NCBI GenBank assembly: GCA_050247435.1 | Contig: JBFWUF010000042.1 | Coordinates: forward strand, 1-64,000 | Length of the DNA stretch: 64,000 bases | Source of the DNA: JAJVID01 sp050247435 | Lineage (GTDB): Bacteria; Acidobacteriota; Blastocatellia; RBC074 | Direction: 5' to 3' | Shown: positions 58,978 through 64,000 of the stretch, piece after piece | Layout of the letters: every line of letters begins with the position of its first letter | How positions within the stretch are numbered: position 1 is the first letter of the stretch | Notes under the pieces: generated by a model | Databases searched by the model: none | Told to the model about the DNA's origin: nothing | The model's input: only the letters and a program-made list of their open reading frames with translations | Made by a program: the position numbers and the translations under genes

Positions 58978-59191
58978 CCAGGGCTCCCCTCATTTGAAAC
59001 CATACGGCGTGTTTAATTGGACGACAGGCGAAGAAGCGAAGGGCCAGCGCCGCCGAGCGGCCTGTTGATTTCGCGGGTCGTGTGGGGAATTGCGCTAGCG
59101 ACAGCGACCGGCGGATTGTAGCCGAGCGCTAATGGAGCGCCAAGCCGATTGTCACGAATCGGCGTCACGCCCGGCGAAAAATTTGGAAAGG

Positions 59192-59219
59192 TTGACAACA
59201 GCAGGAAGCGCGTTAAGAT
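59192..59219 (+). promoter_or_regulatory. Candidate promoter of the TonB-dependent receptor gene
   Basis: TTGACA (59192-59197) and TAAGAT (59214-59219) with a 16-base spacer. The leader would be about 160 bases. The rest of the roughly 410-base gap between the divergent kinase and receptor genes shows nothing else I recognise. Confidence 0.45.
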
Positions 59220-59387
59220 ACCCGCTACTTCAAACCAAATCATCGCGATGATCGCATCCGTTTGATCAACACCGCAATTGATAATTCATCCAACAAACGC
59301 CATTCACTTCGTGTGCGTTGGCCATGGAATTGAAAGCTGGCCCCGGCGGAAAACAATTCATTCAAACATTCAGTGGGGTGTGAATTT

Positions 59388-62300
59388 ATGTCACAAAGGT
59401 CAAGATTTGTCAGCTTACTCCTAATCCCTGCCCTGGCTCTCTCGCAATTGACGGCGCCCGCGTCAGCATTGGCTTCAACGCGTGTGGGGCGCGGGGCGGT
59501 TGAAAGTAAACCCGACACGATCACCGGAACATTGCAGGGGCGTGTCATTGATTCCGGCGGGTTGCCGTTGGTTGACGTGCGCGTCCGCGCCACCAACGAA
59601 GAAACGGGCAACGTGCGCTCGACCAAAACCGATGCGAGTGGATTCTACAAGATCACTCTTCTGCCGCTCGGTTTTTATAAAGTTGACGCGACTAAAGACG
59701 GATTCCAGGTTGTCACCAGAGCGAAGGAGCCGATCAAGGTTCAGCTCAACAAAACCGTTGTGACTTTGCCGGACATCGTTCTGGGGCCTCTGACCGCCCC
59801 CACGCCTCCCGCGCTCGCCACCGCTCAACCGCCTTCGACTCCGACGCCGCCTCCGGCGCAATCCCCGCTGCCGTCGGCGGAAGAGAACGGCCAGATGACT
59901 AATCAGACCGACTCCACGCGGCGCTCGAACTCCGACGAGCGGAACGTCTCGCTGCTGCCGCTCGCCTCGATTCGCAGCTTCGACGATCTGGCTTTGCTGG
60001 CCGCGGGCGTCTCGCCTCCGCCGCAGGTCAAAGGCGTGGCCGGCCCCGGCATCGGCGCGGGCATCGGAACCGCCGGGCAATTTTCGGTCAACGGCCAGCG
60101 CGCCCGCTCGAACAACTTCACCGTTGACGGTTCGGACAACAACGACGAAGACGTTGGCGTGCGCCGCCAGGGTTTCGTCGCGCTGGTGCCGCAGAGCATC
60201 GAGAGCATCAGAGAGATTCAGATCGTCACGCACCTGTGGGACGCCGAGCAGGGCCGCAGCGTCGGTTCGCAGGTCAACGCCGTCTCGAAGTCCGGAACCA
60301 ATTTCTTCCACGGACAGCTTTACGATTTCTTCAATCACTCGGCGCTCAACGCCCGCAACTTCTTCGACTATTCATCGAAGAACGCTTCTGGCTACAGGCC
60401 GCCTGCGTTCGCCATTGACCGCTACACGAACGGCCTGCCGGTCAATCCGCGCTCGACGCCCGTCCGGATTGACGGCCAGGATGTCGTCTTGCCGAATCCG
60501 TCGCAGGGCAAAGATCAATATCAGCGCAATCAGGGCGGGGCGGCGCTTGGCTTCCCGATCATTCGCGACAAGACTTTCTTCTTCGGGTCGTTTGAACGCC
60601 AGGACATCAAGGCGCGGCAGGAGACGCATTTCACTGTGCCGACCGTCACGCAGCGCGGCTTCCTGGGCTTCGGCGCTACCGGCTTCACCGCCACTGACCG
60701 CAACGGCGCACGCCGGGCTTTCACGCCGACATTCATCGCGGGTGATTCCATTTTGTCGCTCTATCCGTTTGCGAATAATCCCGTCGGGCCTTACGGCGAA
60801 AACACGTTCACGCAGGTTCTGCCAGCCGACGCCCACGCGACGATCTATTCGCTGAAACTCGATCACAACTTCAGACTCTTCGGGCCGGAGGTCACGCACA
60901 CTTTCACGGCGCGCTACAACTTCACCGACGACGAACGGCAAGTGCCGGCGGTCGGCGGCGCGATCTTTTCCGGCGTCGTGCCAAACGTGCGCACCCAGAA
61001 CCTGTCTCTCTTTCTGAACAGCCAGTTGTCGCCCACGATGGCCAATCAGTTGCGCGCCAGCTACGGTCGAACCCGGCTGACGTTCGACGAACTGCGCGAC
61101 GGTTTGCTGAAGAAGTCGCAGTTCCTGCCGAACGAGTCTTTCCTGCTCAACCGGAATCGAGTGGTCAATCTTTCCACGCCGGATTTTCCGGTTCCATTCG
61201 TTGATTACCGCACCAGCACCGGCGAGTTCGACGCTGAGAGCAATCTTGGGCCAATCGGACAACTGTTGATCCATCCTTACAGCCCCGTTGGGCTTGACGT
61301 TTACCTCTTCCCGCAATCGCGCGCGAACAACACGATCCAGGTGGCCGACACGCTCAGTTACTTCCGAACCAATCACGCCTACAAATTCGGCTTCGATATT
61401 CGCCGCACGCAACTCAACAGCTTTCTGAATCGCAATTACCGCCCGCAGGTGGTCTTCGGCGGTTCACCCGATCTGACCGGGTTGATTGACGGCGCGCCGA
61501 TTCAAAACATCAGCCAGTTCGGGCCGACGCCGGGATTTTTCAGCGGAACCGACCTGGCCTCGCTCGGCATTCCAACGGGCATTTTCCAATCGCTGGCCAT
61601 CGGCACACCCGATTCGACGATTGGTTTGCGATTCTGGCAGTTGAACTTTTTCACCAATGACAACTGGCGCGCGCGCCGGGGACTGACGTTAGATTACGGG
61701 CTGCGTTACGAACTGAACACCGTGCCGCGCGAAGTCAATTCGCGTATCGAGGACACCTTCTCGCTGGGCCAGGTTCCCGCCAGCGATCAGGCGTTCGCGC
61801 TCGCCGCGCCGTTCACCAACGGCAGGCTCGTTTTCAACAGCCAGAATCTGATCAATTCGTTCAACGCGACACTTGGAGCGTTGCGCGGGACGCTCGGCGG
61901 ACGCGACAAGATATTCGATAACGACCGAAACAATTTCGGCGGCCATTTCGGGTTCGCGTGGGATCCGTTCGCGGCGGACACGACCCAGGCCGGGAAGACG
62001 GCGATTCGCGGCGGCATAGGCGCGTATTACGATCTGACCTTGGGCAGCGTGGTCAGCCAGTCGCGCAACGTGTTTCCGAACTTTCTGCCGCTAAACGTCG
62101 ATGTAAATACGTTCGCCTACGCGAACACCCAGTTCTTCGTTCCTGGTGAAACGGGCATACGAGCCATCTTCAATCCGATCTTCGTGCCGGTTGATGTCGT
62201 CAATAACAACCGGGTAACAACATTCAGTTTAATAGCGCCGAATCAGTTGAATGCGGTTCGCTTGCCTTCGGGCGTTTTGCCGCAGTTGTTCGGATTGCTC

Positions 62301-63377
62301 TTCAACCCGGCTGCCGCGGGCGTGTTGCCTTCGGGCGGCGGGCTGGCGTTTACGTTGCCCGACAACGATCTGCGTTCGCCTTACGCGCTGCATTACAACC
62401 TTCAAGTCGAGCGGGAGTTGTACACTGACTTTCTGGTCAACCTGGCTTACGTCGGAACGCGCGGCGTCAAGCTGACGCGGTTTCGCACGCCGAATGGCGG
62501 GCCGAATTCGATAACGCTTCCGATTGACCCGCTTGGGCTGACCCAGAACCCAATCTTCGCTCTCGCCTTGCCGCCGCTTTCGGACTTCGAAAACGAAAAG
62601 CCTTCGCGTCCGAATCCGCTGCTCGGCGCGTATACGATCTTCGATTCGTCAGCCGCGTCAACTTATCATTCGTTCCAGGCGACCGCGACGAAGCGGTTTT
62701 CGCAGGGCTACCAGTTCGGCGCGGCCTACACGTGGTCGCACGCGATTGACGACGTTTCGGACGTATTCGACGTGGCGGGCGCGTTCGCGCTGCCGCAGGA
62801 CGACCGCGCGCTGGCGCTGGAGCGAGGCAATGCCAACTTCGACATTCGCCACCGCTTCGCTTTCAGCTCGACGGGCAACCTGCCTTTCCTGCACAAATTC
62901 AACGACGACAAAGGCGCGCCGGGATTCTTCCTGGGCGGATGGCAATACGCCGCGTTCGCGACGTTTCAAACCGGGCAGCCGTTCACAGTCAACACCAGTT
63001 ACGATGTGAACCTGGATGGTAACTTAACCGACCGAATTGACACGCTGAACGGACTGTCGCTCGTTGACAGCCGCCAGCAGAAATTGCAATTGAGCGCGAA
63101 TCCCGTCTCGCTGCTCGCGGCGCTGGGAAGCAACGGGCGCATCGGGCGCAACGTCTTCCGCGCCAACGGAGTGGCGAAGACCGATTTCGCGCTGGTCAAA
63201 AGTTTCAAAGCGCGCGAGGGGCAGTTCATACTTTTCCGTGTCGAAGCGTTCAATCTCTGGAACCGCACTCACTTTGCGATCCCGGTCAGGGGGTTGGAAT
63301 CGCCGAGCTTCGGCAAATCGGTTGACACGCTGCTCAACCCGCGCCAGATACAGTTTGCTTTGAAGTATGTTTTTTAA
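59388..63377 (+). CDS. Oar-like TonB-dependent outer membrane protein with carboxypeptidase-regulatory domain
   Basis: 1329 residues from the ATG at 59388 (GGGGTG upstream). A signal peptide (1-30) leads to a carboxypeptidase-regulatory-like domain (about 50-130; LQGRVIDSGGLPLVDVRVRA, TNEETGNVRSTKTDASGFYK). After a Pro-rich linker comes a plug domain (about 190-320; SVNGQRARSNNFTVDGSDNN) and the large beta-barrel (to the end; final residues FALKYVF). The terminal Phe is usual for outer membrane beta-barrels. Oar-like proteins are abundant in Acidobacteria and are thought to import polymers or peptides. No TonB partner is nearby. Confidence 0.92.
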   Translation: MSQRSRFVSLLLIPALALSQLTAPASALASTRVGRGAVESKPDTITGTLQGRVIDSGGLPLVDVRVRATNEETGNVRSTKTDASGFYKITLLPLGFYKVDATKDGFQVVTRAKEPIKVQLNKTVVTLPDIVLGPLTAPTPPALATAQPPSTPTPPPAQSPLPSAEENGQMTNQTDSTRRSNSDERNVSLLPLASIRSFDDLALLAAGVSPPPQVKGVAGPGIGAGIGTAGQFSVNGQRARSNNFTVDGSDNNDEDVGVRRQGFVALVPQSIESIREIQIVTHLWDAEQGRSVGSQVNAVSKSGTNFFHGQLYDFFNHSALNARNFFDYSSKNASGYRPPAFAIDRYTNGLPVNPRSTPVRIDGQDVVLPNPSQGKDQYQRNQGGAALGFPIIRDKTFFFGSFERQDIKARQETHFTVPTVTQRGFLGFGATGFTATDRNGARRAFTPTFIAGDSILSLYPFANNPVGPYGENTFTQVLPADAHATIYSLKLDHNFRLFGPEVTHTFTARYNFTDDERQVPAVGGAIFSGVVPNVRTQNLSLFLNSQLSPTMANQLRASYGRTRLTFDELRDGLLKKSQFLPNESFLLNRNRVVNLSTPDFPVPFVDYRTSTGEFDAESNLGPIGQLLIHPYSPVGLDVYLFPQSRANNTIQVADTLSYFRTNHAYKFGFDIRRTQLNSFLNRNYRPQVVFGGSPDLTGLIDGAPIQNISQFGPTPGFFSGTDLASLGIPTGIFQSLAIGTPDSTIGLRFWQLNFFTNDNWRARRGLTLDYGLRYELNTVPREVNSRIEDTFSLGQVPASDQAFALAAPFTNGRLVFNSQNLINSFNATLGALRGTLGGRDKIFDNDRNNFGGHFGFAWDPFAADTTQAGKTAIRGGIGAYYDLTLGSVVSQSRNVFPNFLPLNVDVNTFAYANTQFFVPGETGIRAIFNPIFVPVDVVNNNRVTTFSLIAPNQLNAVRLPSGVLPQLFGLLFNPAAAGVLPSGGGLAFTLPDNDLRSPYALHYNLQVERELYTDFLVNLAYVGTRGVKLTRFRTPNGGPNSITLPIDPLGLTQNPIFALALPPLSDFENEKPSRPNPLLGAYTIFDSSAASTYHSFQATATKRFSQGYQFGAAYTWSHAIDDVSDVFDVAGAFALPQDDRALALERGNANFDIRHRFAFSSTGNLPFLHKFNDDKGAPGFFLGGWQYAAFATFQTGQPFTVNTSYDVNLDGNLTDRIDTLNGLSLVDSRQQKLQLSANPVSLLAALGSNGRIGRNVFRANGVAKTDFALVKSFKAREGQFILFRVEAFNLWNRTHFAIPVRGLESPSFGKSVDTLLNPRQIQFALKYVF

Positions 63378-63392
63378 ACAATGAAATTCGCC

Positions 63393-63491
63393 CCTGGGTA
63401 CGCATCGCTTCCAGCGTGCTCTTGGCAAGAGGTGTACTGAAAGGAAATAAGTTACCTGCCGAGAGCACGCTGGAAGCGATGCGTACCCAGG
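63393..63491. repeat. Long inverted repeat, 'CCTGGGTACGCATCGCTTCC' family
   Basis: The outer arms (CCTGGGTACGCATCGCTTCC and onward) pair with GGAAGCGATGCGTACCCAGG over about 30 bases; the inner CTTGGCAAGAGG and CCTGCCGAGAG are imperfect. It matches 35936-36034. It lies between the receptor and enolase genes. Confidence 0.85.
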
Positions 63492-63516
63492 GCTTTCCGA
63501 GGAGAAGGTCATTTTT

Positions 63517-64000
<484 letters not shown>

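Noticed and set aside
59013..59243. 76-codon minus-strand frame between the kinase and receptor genes
   Set aside because: No ribosome site, no motif, and it overlaps the candidate promoter of the receptor gene.

Overview
The window looks like a chromosomal segment of an Acidobacteriota bacterium, most likely a Blastocatellia-type lineage. This is inferred from style, not from a marker gene. The signs are an Oar/TonB-type outer membrane protein with an N-terminal carboxypeptidase-regulatory domain, a beta-propeller sensor kinase, many secreted peptidases, moderately high GC, and long inverted repeats in most intergenic gaps. No rRNA or tRNA gene was seen.

Layout. 1-4.5 kb: two decayed fragments (a radical SAM maturase and a subtilase stub, possibly remains of a quinohemoprotein amine dehydrogenase maturation cluster), a zinc-ribbon membrane protein, an unknown secreted protein, and a small TetR-controlled operon with clear operators. 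4.5-12.5 kb: a LarA-like protein, a secreted aldose epimerase and a three-gene sugar ABC importer, then a formylglycine-generating-enzyme-like protein and an Imm50-like orphan. 12.5-24 kb: an aromatic/amino-acid catabolic block with a cyclase-family hydrolase, histidine ammonia-lyase and an aerobic 2-aminobenzoyl-CoA-type pathway (FAD monooxygenase, OYE reductase, SDR, enoyl-CoA hydratase, RidA, benzoate-CoA-ligase family), followed by an M50 protease and a creatininase-family protein. 24-38 kb, mostly minus strand: fused 2-oxoacid dehydrogenase E1, a REP-associated transposase between REP arrays, a PIG-L/GNAT/membrane/Gfo-Idh operon, a rhodanese lipoprotein that appears to read through an in-frame TGA (candidate selenoprotein), a coiled-coil membrane protein, a prolyl oligopeptidase and an M61 peptidase. 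38-40 kb: Aat transferase and an AIM24-like protein.

40-53 kb is the most interesting part. It holds a gene set all on the plus strand: a caspase-like peptidase, a 1309-residue CHAT-NTPase-repeat protein, an alpha/beta hydrolase, a 1337-residue TIR-EVE-CHAT-McrB fusion, and a short McrC/DUF2357-like partner with no visible nuclease domain. A second IS200-like transposase with its own REP arrays sits inside the block. I read it as a multi-effector immune/abortive-infection system in which a McrBC-like sensor is wired to TIR and CHAT effectors instead of a nuclease. That function is inference.

53-64 kb: a NarL-type response regulator, three small ferredoxin-fold/SnoaL-like proteins and a large propeller histidine kinase on the minus strand, then a TonB-dependent Oar-like receptor and the start of enolase, cut by the right edge.

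Starts were chosen from Shine-Dalgarno spacing and gene overlaps. Function calls rest on recognised motifs only, since no database search was run.
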